Made by a program: the position numbers and the translations under genes
In this document: in pieces, positions 1 through 6,332 of the stretch
Numbering within the stretch: the first letter of the stretch is position 1
How the letters are laid out: each line of letters opens with the position of its first letter
Notes under the pieces: model-generated
The model's database searches: none
Told to the model about the DNA's origin: nothing
What the model saw: the letters and a program-made list of their open reading frames with translations, nothing else
NCBI RefSeq assembly: GCF_036408855.1
Contig: NZ_JAZGJQ010000017.1
Location: 1 to 13,470, forward strand
Direction: 5' to 3'
Length of the DNA stretch: 13,470 nt
Source of the DNA: Olsenella_K absiana
GTDB taxonomy: Bacteria; Actinomycetota; Coriobacteriia; Coriobacteriales; Atopobiaceae

Positions 1-87
1 TGCGGCGACTGCCAGCCCCAGCTCCCGGGTCGCCCGGTGAAGGCGAGGAAGAAGGGCGTGAAGGGAGCGAAGAGCGTTGCTGCCTAG
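1..87 (+). CDS. Transposase C-terminus, partial (left IS copy)
   Basis: The frame is open from base 1 and ends at TAG 85-87. It encodes 28 residues starting CGDCQPQLPGRP, followed by a lysine-rich tail (KARKKGVKGAKS). The same peptide is encoded at the opposite edge on the other strand, so this is the same protein in two copies. Its place just inside a repeated IS-like terminus suggests a transposase. No catalytic residue lies in this fragment, so the family cannot be fixed; ISL3 is one possibility. Confidence 0.55.
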   Translation, partial: CGDCQPQLPGRPVKARKKGVKGAKSVAA

Positions 88-122
88 GCTAGCCCCTTGT
101 CACACAAACTACCGAAGCCTCA
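1..122 (+). mobile_element. 3' terminus of an insertion sequence (left copy)
   Basis: Positions 1-122 are the exact reverse complement of 13348-13469 with no mismatch. The identity stops at CCTCA (118-122), 35 nt after the stop codon of a transposase-like reading frame, as expected for the right end of an IS. The end read inward begins GAGGCTTCGGTAGTTTG. GGCTTC-type ends with a GTGTGACA subterminal word recall ISL3-like elements, but the family call is a guess. The rest of this copy lies outside the window. The ABC-F stop codon begins only four bases further in. Confidence 0.75.
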
Positions 123-125
123 AAC

Positions 126-1619
126 TTATTCGTCGGCGACTTGCAGTCTCATCCCATTCTCGCCTCGCCTTGTCTCCCATCCAATCTGCGTGACCGCCTC
201 CGATAGCTGCTCATCATGCGTGACCAGCAGGAACGCGCCAGGAAAACCAATCAGCATGCCCTGAAGCGCTTCGATGGAGCCCATATCGAGATGATTCGTC
301 GGTTCATCGAGCACGAGGAGGCTGGGATTCGTAACAAGCTGCTGCGCGAGCATGAGTTTGCGGAGCTCTCCAGGACTCAAATCGTCTCCATCGAGCAGTT
401 TATCGGGGTCGGAATTCAACCGTGCCACAATCGAGAGGACGCGACCCTTCGTCTCTTGGTCCTGACCTCGTAGTCGTCTCAGGGCCCGCCCGCGTTCTTC
501 CGATCCGACGTTCTGGGGAACGTACGCCACTTTGACGGTATCGGGGACAGATTCAATGACGCTTCGTACCACCAGGCTCTTTCCCGTTCCGTTCGCGCCA
601 GTCAGCACCACGTGATCCGTTGGCGAGATCCAGAGCTCTGGCACGTCTATCGAGAAATCACCGGCGGTCAGCCGCGTCGCCTCTAGGTGCACCACACGGC
701 TCGAACGCGCGGCAATGCCAAACGCGCCGAGAGTATGGTCGTATCGCTTCGAGACGACTCTCTTTGAGAGCTCTCCCTCGACCTTTGCCAGCCGTCCACT
801 CATATTGGACGAGAGCTTGCCAGCCACGCCGTCCTTTCCTGAGACTATGGCGCGTCCGATCCTCTCCCGTGCGTCACTGTCGTGCTTGTCCAGGTTGTGC
901 TTGCTGCGCTTGCCCTTCTGACGCGCCGCCTCCTCGCTTCTGCGCTGGGCTTCCGCCTTCAAGCGCTTCGCTTCGCGGGCAGCCTTCTCGCGGTCCCTGA
1001 TTGCAGCAGAGCGCTCGATGGCCGCTTGGCCACTCGCTTTCGAGTACCCTCCCGGTCGCATGGTCCAACGCACCCCCTCGCACATCAGGCTCTGGCTCAC
1101 AAGGCTATCCAGCAGAGCCCTGTCATGCGAGATGAGAATTCCGATGCCGCCGAATGAAGCGAGGGCTTCCCTCACGATGTCGCGTGTCACGATGTCGAGG
1201 TCGTTTGTCGGCTCGTCCATGATGAGGACTTCCGGTCGCGCATAGAGCGCGCATGCAATCTGGAGCCGCTTCTGCTGACCCCCAGAGAGAGTACCATAGC
1301 GCCAGAACCAGTCGTCTTCGACGCGAAGCAAATCCCTTGCTCGTTGCGCCTCCTTGCCCCAGTCCGATGCGAGGTCGAAGAGATTGTCCGGTTCCTGGGT
1401 CGAGTCCTGCTGGCAGTACGCCGAGAACAGCTTCGGGCTCACCGTTCCGGAATCTGGCGCGATGGAGTGCGCGGCGATACGGGCAAGCGTGCTCTTTCCG
1501 CATCCGTTATCGCCGATGATGCCCGTCCATCCCGACGGGAACGTGACGCTGATGTCATCGATGGCGGCCGATACCGTACCAGGGTAGGTATAGCTGATGT
1601 GATTGAGATTCAGTTGCAT
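126..1619 (-). CDS. ABC-F family ATPase (ribosome-associated, possible antibiotic resistance)
   Basis: A 497-residue protein with two ABC ATPase domains and no membrane segment, the ABC-F layout. Domain 1 has Walker A GDNGCGKST (36-44), signature LSGGQQ (111-116), Walker B LIMDEP (132-137, Glu136) and switch His165. A charged, helical Lys/Arg/Glu-rich linker (about 200-290) should form the interdomain arm that enters the ribosome. Domain 2 has Walker A GANGTGKS (341-348), signature LSPGE (414-418) and Walker B with Glu439 in DEPTNHLD. ABC-F proteins bind the ribosomal E site; several at this length (Lsa, Vga type) protect against lincosamides, streptogramins or pleuromutilins. Resistance here is inference. 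The start is the ATG at 1619, preceded by AAGGAG at 8-nt spacing; an upstream in-frame start at 1670 lacks this. The stop codon lies almost at the IS end, so its native terminator may have been displaced. Confidence 0.9.
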   Translation of the reverse strand: MQLNLNHISYTYPGTVSAAIDDISVTFPSGWTGIIGDNGCGKSTLARIAAHSIAPDSGTVSPKLFSAYCQQDSTQEPDNLFDLASDWGKEAQRARDLLRVEDDWFWRYGTLSGGQQKRLQIACALYARPEVLIMDEPTNDLDIVTRDIVREALASFGGIGILISHDRALLDSLVSQSLMCEGVRWTMRPGGYSKASGQAAIERSAAIRDREKAAREAKRLKAEAQRRSEEAARQKGKRSKHNLDKHDSDARERIGRAIVSGKDGVAGKLSSNMSGRLAKVEGELSKRVVSKRYDHTLGAFGIAARSSRVVHLEATRLTAGDFSIDVPELWISPTDHVVLTGANGTGKSLVVRSVIESVPDTVKVAYVPQNVGSEERGRALRRLRGQDQETKGRVLSIVARLNSDPDKLLDGDDLSPGELRKLMLAQQLVTNPSLLVLDEPTNHLDMGSIEALQGMLIGFPGAFLLVTHDEQLSEAVTQIGWETRRGENGMRLQVADE

Positions 1620-2120
1620 GGCGAGCTCCTTCGAGGGGAGATCGCGCAGAGGGCCAGGCACGCGATGCATGAACTTGAAACAAGAAGATACTGAAGCGAT
1701 GCGGCACCCTGAAGCGCGACCGGATTAGCAGAATGGTCGTATGGGGCGCCCGAAATGGGCATCGCTAGTTCTTCATCTAACCTGACCTAACTCGAAGCGG
1801 CGCTTGCCAAAGGCCCCGCTGATGAATTGTAGCCAAGCATTATAGCGTGGCTCTGACCTGGATGCAAAGCGGATTTGCAACCAGGCGAAGAACGCCCTAA
1901 CGACGCATCCCTGACGCTGTCCACACAATGACAGGTGTTACGTATTTGGTCGAAACCTGCGCGACGACCCTTCGATGTCGCCCCCGTGCAAAGCGAGCGG
2001 ACTCCAGCAAGCCTTTGGGACTCGTGGCGCTTCTGCGCATGCTCCACGTCCCCCATCGGCGGCAACGATACACGCTCGACGTCATCGGGCCCAACACTTG
2101 GCAGTTAAGAAGGCTGCAGA
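1620..2120. other. Intergenic gap and ABC-F leader
   Basis: No convincing protein gene lies here. It contains the ABC-F ribosome binding site, a long leader, and a 50-codon minus-strand frame (1610-1762) that overlaps the ABC-F start but lacks a Shine-Dalgarno sequence. The part from 1870 to 2120 has short open frames that I do not recognise. No T-rich hairpin terminator for the DUF2442 gene is evident. Confidence 0.5.
1839..1867 (-). promoter_or_regulatory. Candidate sigma-70 promoter of the ABC-F gene
   Basis: On the minus strand a perfect -10 TATAAT (1839-1844) lies 17 nt from a weak -35 TTGCAT (1862-1867). Predicted initiation near 1832 gives a leader of about 213 nt before the ABC-F ATG. 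Long leaders are common in resistance-type ABC-F genes controlled by attenuation. A small GCCC/GGGC hairpin (near 1748-1760) lies in the leader. Confidence 0.5.
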
Positions 2121-2558
2121 TCATACGCCGACAGGCTCGCCGTACTCGCGCACCATAGCATCGCGGTTGACGACCCACTGTTTCCCGTACTTGCGGGCGT
2201 CCACCCCCGGCACTATCTTTCCGTACGCGATGGCCTTGCGCAGCGTGGATTCGCTCAAGCCCCAGAGCTCGCTGGCGTCAGAGAACGACATGAGCCCGTC
2301 GAAGGGTGTCGCCACTTCCACCCCGTTATCCCACAGCTCGTCGCAGGAGAGGTCAAGCTCGTCGTTCCAGATGATGCCGTAGCCGCCTTGGTCCACCTCG
2401 ACGCAGTCGAACAGCGTCTCGTCCTCCAGCGCCTTGAAGGCGGGGAAGCGCCGCTCGAGCGGAGCCACGTCGTAAATCTTCGTGGTGCCGTTGGCGAACT
2501 GCACGCTCAGCTTCAGACCGGGCAGAGCGGAGACGTCCTTTACCTTGTGGAAGTTCAT
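2121..2558 (-). CDS. DUF2442 protein with C-terminal helix-turn-helix (putative antitoxin/repressor)
   Basis: A 145-residue protein in two parts. Residues 1-80 match DUF2442, with the typical LSVQFANGTTKIYDV strand and DCVEVDQGGYGIIWN. Residues 90-140 form an excisionase-like or helix-turn-helix domain (SFSDASELWGLSESTLRKAI, then a KQWVVNRDAM wing). Stand-alone DUF2442 proteins are usually about 80 residues, so the DNA-binding extension is notable. The ATG at 2558 is chosen because AAGGAGG precedes it by 6 nt; the longer in-frame start runs into the upstream gene. It lies 11 nt downstream of the DUF4160 gene, with which it is often paired, and the pair is commonly regarded as toxin-antitoxin-like. 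The likely role is to neutralise its partner and repress their shared promoter at the palindrome 2851-2868. Confidence 0.8.
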   Translation of the reverse strand: MNFHKVKDVSALPGLKLSVQFANGTTKIYDVAPLERRFPAFKALEDETLFDCVEVDQGGYGIIWNDELDLSCDELWDNGVEVATPFDGLMSFSDASELWGLSESTLRKAIAYGKIVPGVDARKYGKQWVVNRDAMVREYGEPVGV

Positions 2559-2569
2559 CGCATGCCTCC

Positions 2570-2824
2570 TTAGTCGAGCGGGTCGAGCTTCTTGAACTCC
2601 TGGGTCTCCCACATCTCAAGGAGCTCGGAGCGGTGCATTCCTATCCACTCGCGCACCATGTCAGCAGCGCGTGTGGGCAGGTTTCCGTCGATTAACTCGC
2701 CTGTCCTGATATCAATGGCTGCGGTGTCCTCTCCGTAAATCGCGTGCACGTGCGGCGGGTTGTGCTCCGATCCCAGGAAATACATCCGGATAACTATCCC
2801 GTAGAACCTTGCGAGCGTCGGCAT
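2570..2824 (-). CDS. DUF4160 protein (putative toxin of a DUF4160/DUF2442 pair)
   Basis: An 84-residue protein with the family signature: the N-terminal IVIRMYFLGSEHNPPHVHAIYGE (broken here as IVIRMYF, then EHNPPHVHA), then a short strand AAIDIRTGELIDGNLP and a C-terminal helix REWIGMHRSELLEMW. The start ATG at 2824 follows AAAGGAG at 6-nt spacing. It is the first gene of a two-gene operon with the DUF2442/HTH gene. The biochemical activity of DUF4160 is not established as far as I know; the toxin role is inferred from size, pairing and an upstream operator-like palindrome. Confidence 0.85.
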   Translation of the reverse strand: MPTLARFYGIVIRMYFLGSEHNPPHVHAIYGEDTAAIDIRTGELIDGNLPTRAADMVREWIGMHRSELLEMWETQEFKKLDPLD

Positions 2825-2846
2825 CTAAGCTCCTTTCGTTTCTGCC

Positions 2847-2875
2847 AATATATCACGATACCGTGATAATATCGA
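2847..2875 (-). promoter_or_regulatory. Promoter with embedded palindromic operator for the DUF4160-DUF2442 operon
   Basis: On the minus strand, -35 TCGATA (2870-2875) and -10 TATATT (2847-2852) are 17 nt apart. The spacer holds a perfect inverted repeat, TATCACG (2851-2857), ATAC, CGTGATA (2862-2868). A protein bound there would block RNA polymerase. The obvious candidate is the HTH domain of the DUF2442 protein. The word ATATCACGATA recurs before the radical SAM gene. Confidence 0.6.
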
Positions 2876-3532
2876 GAGGCTGCAGCATATAGAGAAAACT
2901 CCCCGCCTCGTGAGCGGAGAGCCGTTTTCCAAAAAAATGAGACCGGAAGCCACTAGTTTCCGCTAGATGCTAATAGGATGCACCAGCTGGACTTACTCAC
3001 ACTCAATAGTTCCAACTTTTCCGAATCGTGTTTCCACGTCCAACTCGTATTAAACCATGCTGCCACGTCCGGGAAACCCCGTGGAATCCCGGTTCTGGGT
3101 GGTAGCCAGCAATGGGGAGCAAATGCCTTATGTATGGGGAGTAAATGCTCTGACCTGCGGAAACGGATAGTAGCCAGTCCGCGATTTCGAGCAAGTGGCT
3201 ACCACCCCGAAAACGGCCTTCCGAGGGCGTTTCCCCTCGAATATGGGGAGTATCCCATCTGCCTGAGGAAACGATGATTCTGACGGGCTGCTTTTCACCG
3301 AACTGGCTACCATCCCGACAATCTTGCAGCCTGCAATTATGAAAGCACCTCCGAAACCAATTGTCGACGCCGATCCTGTATGCGTCCATTTCCCTCCGAT
3401 CGGTCGTCTCTCATTGGAGAAGTGGCGCAACGCGGGCCGGTAACAGGACGGCGTACGCGTCCCCGACAACACCAGGGTGGTGCAACAGACAGCGCACGTT
3501 AAAACGGAGCCGTTCAGTCACGATTTCCGGCG
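2876..3532. other. Long intergenic region without a gene
   Basis: Roughly 650 nt separate the DUF4160 promoter from the end of the radical SAM gene. Several frames are open but none has a ribosome binding site or a recognisable protein. The stretch holds a weak CCGC/GCGG hairpin near 2903-2917, a set of degenerate repeats (3098-3318), and a CACC/GGTG hairpin near 3468-3481. A decayed repeat element or pseudogene is possible. Confidence 0.5.
3098..3318. repeat. Degenerate short repeats (TGGCTACCAYCCCGA and ATGGGGAGYA words)
   Basis: TGGCTACCACCCCGA (3196-3210) recurs as TGGCTACCATCCCGA (3304-3318), 108 nt later, and inverted as GGGTGGTAGCCAGC (3097-3110). ATGGGGAGCAAATGC (3112-3126) recurs as ATGGGGAGTAAATGC (3134-3148) and as ATGGGGAGTA (3243-3252). 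GGAAACG follows two of these (3159-3165 and 3268-3274). The words come in the same order, which suggests a repeated unit of about 110 nt that has diverged. Confidence 0.6.
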
Positions 3533-4417
3533 TCAGATCGTGCGCATCATCGCCCTCCTGCGCGAGAGCCTCCGCTCGTCGTCCTCCGAGAAGCCGGCGA
3601 TGGCCTTGTCAAGCGCGGCCAGGCACTCCTCGCGGTCGGCCGGCAGCTCGGCGACGAAGCCGATGGAGTTGGTGACCAGGCGCGTGTCGACGACGATGGG
3701 GTTCTCCAGCGCGGCCACGAGCGCGCGGAACTCGCGGAACCGCTCGAGCTCGCTCATGGGCTCGAAGTCGCCGCGAGCCACCTCGGCGCCGAGCTCGGAG
3801 TCGGGGAAGATGGTGACGGTCGTGAGGTACATGAACCGCGGGCGGATTTGGTTGAACACCTCCGCCGAGCGCGCGGCGGTCTCCTCGGCGCGCCCCGCGC
3901 CGGCGATGCCGCCCAGGTAGATGCAGTTGTAGGGCAAGTCGGCCTCGTCGAGCTTCCCGCACTGCTCCACGATGTCTTTTGCGGTGTAGCCCTTGTTCAC
4001 GTGCGCCAGCACCTCGTCGTCGCCCGACTCGATGCCGATCATGATGTCTGTGTAGCCCGCGTCGTGCAGCGCCCGCAGGTCCTCGACCGACTTGTTGCGC
4101 ATGCTGTCGACGCGCGCGTAGGTGGAGATGGTGGCGCCTGGCAGGTACTCGTGCACGAGCGCGGCCAGCTCGAGCAGTCTGCGCGTACTCATGGAGAACG
4201 GGTCGCCTCCCGCCGCCCATATGTGGTCGGTGCCAGGGCGGAAGTGCGCGATCTCGGCGAGGTCGGCGCGCACCTGCTCGAGCGGCGCGGGATGGAAGGG
4301 GTGGCCCTTGTAGTAGGTGCAGAACGTGCACGAGTCGTGCGTGCAGCCCACCGTCACCTCCAGCATGACGCTCCCCGCCTCGTAGGGAGGCCTGATCACC
4401 GGTCCCGTGTAATGCAT
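3533..4417 (-). CDS. Radical SAM protein with CX4CX2C cluster motif
   Basis: A 294-residue protein of the radical SAM superfamily. The iron-sulfur cluster ligands are Cys25, Cys30 and Cys33 in VGCTHDSCTFC, giving CX4CX2C spacing instead of the classical CX3CX2C; this variant is typical of one uncharacterised bacterial family. AAGGDPF (68-74) matches the SAM-binding GGE-type motif and IGIESGDDEVL (128-138) the later strand contacting SAM. The N-terminal YTGPVIRPPYEA is conserved in the family. It should cleave S-adenosylmethionine reductively to a 5'-deoxyadenosyl radical; the substrate is unknown. Start ATG 4417 follows GAGGA at 7 nt. It lies 88 nt downstream of the arsR-like gene, behind its own operator-like site, and is probably co-controlled by it. 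Confidence 0.85.
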   Translation of the reverse strand: MHYTGPVIRPPYEAGSVMLEVTVGCTHDSCTFCTYYKGHPFHPAPLEQVRADLAEIAHFRPGTDHIWAAGGDPFSMSTRRLLELAALVHEYLPGATISTYARVDSMRNKSVEDLRALHDAGYTDIMIGIESGDDEVLAHVNKGYTAKDIVEQCGKLDEADLPYNCIYLGGIAGAGRAEETAARSAEVFNQIRPRFMYLTTVTIFPDSELGAEVARGDFEPMSELERFREFRALVAALENPIVVDTRLVTNSIGFVAELPADREECLAALDKAIAGFSEDDERRLSRRRAMMRTI

Positions 4418-4440
4418 AGTTTCGTCCTCATTAAGACTAT

Positions 4441-4460
4441 ATATCGTGATATGTCGATGC
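4441..4460 (-). promoter_or_regulatory. Operator-like site before the radical SAM gene
   Basis: ATATC-GT-GATAT (4441-4452) is a symmetric site 24 nt upstream of the radical SAM start. The flank GTGATATGTCGA matches GCGATATGTCAA in the arsR promoter (4843-4854) at 10 of 12 bases. A possible -10 TATAGT overlaps the site on the minus strand, with no good -35. Binding by the neighbouring ArsR-type protein is inferred. Confidence 0.45.
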
Positions 4461-4505
4461 GTTATGGCATGCCAAGATGCTTTACCGATTTGTCCGGTTG
4501 CGGCG

Positions 4506-4820
4506 TCAGAGCTCGCCTCCCACGAACCGGGCCAGCTCGGCTATGGCCTCCTCGTTGCGGCGAAAGTAGGTCCACTTGCCGTGGCGCTCGGAGAGCAGCA
4601 GCCCGCAGCGCTGCAGAACGTCGAGGTACTGCGAGGCGGTCGACTGAGAGATGCCCGCCTTGTCGCGGATGGAGCCCACGCACACCCCGCCTTTCAGGTC
4701 GTCCGGCACGCCGGGGTGCCCTCCCTGCTCGGGGAAGTTGGCCTCGGGGTCCTTCAGCCACATGAGGATCCGGAGCCGCGTGGGGTTCGATAGCGCCTTG
4801 AATGTCTCGGTCATGTCCAT
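4506..4820 (-). CDS. ArsR/SmtB-type winged-helix transcriptional regulator
   Basis: A 104-residue protein with the ArsR fold: helix 1 ETFKALSNPTRLRILMWL, recognition region VGSIRDKAGISQSTASQYLDVLQRCGLL (about 48-75) and wing SERHGKWTYFRR. The usual arsenic or cadmium motif ELCVCDL is not kept; only Cys47 (GGVCVGS) and Cys72 are near, so the metal-sensing type is uncertain and the ligand may not be a metal. An insert (residues 24-43, DPEANFPEQGGHPGVPDDLK) precedes the HTH. The ATG at 4820 has no Shine-Dalgarno because the predicted transcript starts on it; the ATG two codons on (4814) is the alternative. It probably represses itself and the radical SAM gene. Confidence 0.88.
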   Translation of the reverse strand: MDMTETFKALSNPTRLRILMWLKDPEANFPEQGGHPGVPDDLKGGVCVGSIRDKAGISQSTASQYLDVLQRCGLLLSERHGKWTYFRRNEEAIAELARFVGGEL

Positions 4821-4826
4821 GGGTAC

Positions 4827-4854
4827 ATCATATCGTAATACCGCGATATGTCAA
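4827..4854 (-). promoter_or_regulatory. arsR promoter with palindromic operator
   Basis: On the minus strand a consensus -35 TTGACA (4849-4854) and -10 TATGAT (4827-4832) are 16 nt apart. The palindrome CATATCG (4829-4835), 8-nt centre, CGATATG (4844-4850) fills the spacer, the classical position for ArsR autorepression. Only six bases separate the -10 from the ATG at 4820, so initiation at about +7 would fall on the ATG. Confidence 0.7.
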
Positions 4855-4964
4855 CACATTTTTCGCCCTCCGCCCCTTCCGGGCGGGCCGAGCCTGTGAC
4901 GTCGTTGGATGGCGTGCGATCAAGGTTCATTACCAAAGAATTGAAAACATTACACCTAAATAGG

Positions 4965-5167
4965 CTACTCCCACTCAATCAGGAAAGCGTGGCTATGTCG
5001 GGTCGGGGTAGTCGTGTGTGCGCACTCGTATCCACGCTGTCCGCCATGGTTCTGGCTATCCCCTCTGTGGGCATCAAAGCGACGTCACGGGACCCTTTCC
5101 GCACCCGTGACGCACCTCACTTCGAGTCGGGCGACGTCATGACGTCATCCGACTGCGTTTGCGCTGG
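4965..5167 (-). repeat. Intergenic repeat, copy 1 (downstream of the 5177-5998 gene)
   Basis: It aligns with copy 2 (6791-6963) in the same orientation. From 4965 to about 5091 the alignment needs no gap; a 30-nt extra segment follows in copy 1, then CATGACGTCA and CCGACTG are shared again. Conserved blocks are CCCACTC, CCATGGTT, ATCAAAGCGACGTCACGGG and the TGACGTCA palindrome. A perfect hairpin TCACGGG (5085-5091)/CCCGTGA (5104-5110) matches a hairpin at the same place in copy 2. On the minus strand a 39-codon frame ends in HAFLIEWE-TAG (4965), but lacks the ATG present in copy 2. It begins 10 nt past the upstream gene's stop. Confidence 0.75.
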
Positions 5168-5176
5168 TAAGGATAG

Positions 5177-5998
5177 CTAATCCAGCAGGACAAACTCCCT
5201 CTTGACCACAGCATGGTACTTGCCGGCTCCCCTGTTCCAGTCCTTTTCGGTGTCCCGGATGAACTTGCGCGCATCGCTGGTAACGCACGCGCTGAGGAAG
5301 ACCTCGAACCAGACGTTGCGGTCGACGACGAGGTCACCCTTCTCGAGATGGAAGATGACGGCCTGCGTGAACGCGAAAGTGTTGGTGACCTCGTCGTCGC
5401 GCATCATCTCGACGGTATCGTTCACCACCTCGACGGAGAGGACAGTCGAATCCACAACGATTGACTTGTTCTCGGGACCACTAACCAAGTCGCCCAGGTC
5501 AAGAGGTCCTGTGGCGCGCTTTACCCGCATCGTGCCAACCTCCTCCAAACCCATGCCCGCCTCGAAGGAGACATCGGCTGATTCGAAGAAGTCCGAAATG
5601 TCCACAGAGGCGTTGGCGAAGTTGATCCTGACCGCACCGTAGTAGTCGCCCGGTCCGAGGGGATTGCCTTCAAACGAGTCGATAGTCTCACCTATGCCCG
5701 TCCGGAGCACATCCAGCTCGTCTACGGTGAGGGTCTTGTTGGTCATGTCACTCCGGGACTGCGGCAGAATTCTTATACCTGTCAGGCTAGCACGCAGCTC
5801 CCTTGGCGAGCAGCGCATCCATCTGTACCGCCCATCGGCACACGAGAATGGCGGAGAGCAGACGGCGAGCACCCAATCGTCCAAGTCGCATGTCACGCGA
5901 ACGTCGATGACCCCCGTCGCCCTGAGCTCAAAGAACCTTGACTCGTTCCTTCCAGACATAAGGCAGCCCACCTGACTACACGCGTTCTGCGTTGCCAT
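5177..5998 (-). CDS. Hypothetical protein of unknown function
   Basis: I do not recognise this 273-residue protein. It is acidic, with no signal peptide or membrane span. The N-terminal third holds strands such as VIDVRVTCDLDDWVLAVC. The C-terminal part has AVIFHLEKGDLVVDRNVWFEVFL and ends in KREFVLLD. ATG 5998 is preceded by GGAGAG at 8 nt and is preferred over a TTG at 6049 directly behind a stop. A second plausible start, ATG 5746 (GGAG at 4 nt), would leave a 189-residue protein; the codons upstream of it keep a G/C-rich third position, so the longer form is favoured. The intergenic repeat copy 1 starts 10 nt after its stop. The function may be accessory, such as immunity or defence, but nothing proves it. 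Confidence 0.6.
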   Translation of the reverse strand: MATQNACSQVGCLMSGRNESRFFELRATGVIDVRVTCDLDDWVLAVCSPPFSCADGRYRWMRCSPRELRASLTGIRILPQSRSDMTNKTLTVDELDVLRTGIGETIDSFEGNPLGPGDYYGAVRINFANASVDISDFFESADVSFEAGMGLEEVGTMRVKRATGPLDLGDLVSGPENKSIVVDSTVLSVEVVNDTVEMMRDDEVTNTFAFTQAVIFHLEKGDLVVDRNVWFEVFLSACVTSDARKFIRDTEKDWNRGAGKYHAVVKREFVLLD

Positions 5999-6136
5999 TG
6001 CGAACACTCTCTCCATGCGCTTTTCGACCGAGTCTGAGGATGTCGGCAATCATCGAGACATCACCATCTCAACGTAGTCAGGGGCGAGGGCCAGGCCGTA
6101 GCGCCGAAAAAGGTAGACATCCTGCGAGTCCCACGC

Positions 6137-6238
6137 TCACCTCTCGACGCAGTATGCCTTCATGCGCACGTTCACATAAGCAGCTTGGACGGGGCCATAT
6201 ACATGGCCGTCATGCCGGGAGACCTCAAGGGACGTCAT
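6137..6238 (-). CDS. Possible small ORF, in frame with a further open segment after TGA
   Basis: A 33-codon frame (MTSLEVSRHDGHVYGPVQ, ending KAYCVER) starts 4 nt after the 29-codon frame upstream, without a good Shine-Dalgarno. After its TGA the same frame continues open (AWDSQDVYLFRRYGLAL) to a second TGA at 6050-6052, and then runs into the 5177-5998 gene. This may be a decayed 5' part of a longer gene broken by nonsense codons, or chance. Confidence 0.3.
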   Translation of the reverse strand: MTSLEVSRHDGHVYGPVQAAYVNVRMKAYCVER

Positions 6239-6242
6239 GTAC

Positions 6243-6332
6243 TTAAGAATTCTTCTCCTTCCAGGCTTCCTCGCGGCGCGGGAAGTCCGGAGAGCGCTTG
6301 TCGTACGATGCGGCGAGTCTCGGATTAGCCAT
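6243..6332 (-). CDS. Possible 29-residue protein
   Basis: The frame MANPRLAASYDKRSPDFPRR, ending EEAWKEKNS-TAA, is preceded by GAGG at 6 nt from its ATG (6332). Codon use resembles the neighbouring genes. It is charged and hydrophilic; I do not recognise it. It could lead the transcript of the downstream hypothetical gene (5177-5998). Confidence 0.4.
   Translation of the reverse strand: MANPRLAASYDKRSPDFPRREEAWKEKNS

Noticed and set aside
3098..3318. Possible CRISPR array
   Set aside because: The repeated words are short, diverged and irregularly spaced, partly inverted, without uniform spacers.
3003..3472. Overlapping open frames of 99-128 codons in the long gap
   Set aside because: No ribosome binding site or recognised family, and they cross the repeat words; not supported as genes.
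3848..4765. Long plus-strand open frame opposite the radical SAM and arsR genes
   Set aside because: It is the antisense shadow of two recognised genes in GC-rich DNA; no ribosome binding site or family match.
4860..4895. CCGCCC/GGGCGG hairpin as a terminator for the 5177-5998 transcript
   Set aside because: No T-run follows on the minus strand, so it does not look like a Rho-independent terminator.
6137..6238. TGA read as tryptophan to join the upstream frames
   Set aside because: Other intact genes in the window end at TGA (ArsR, DsbA, MBL, radical SAM), so standard code use is more likely.
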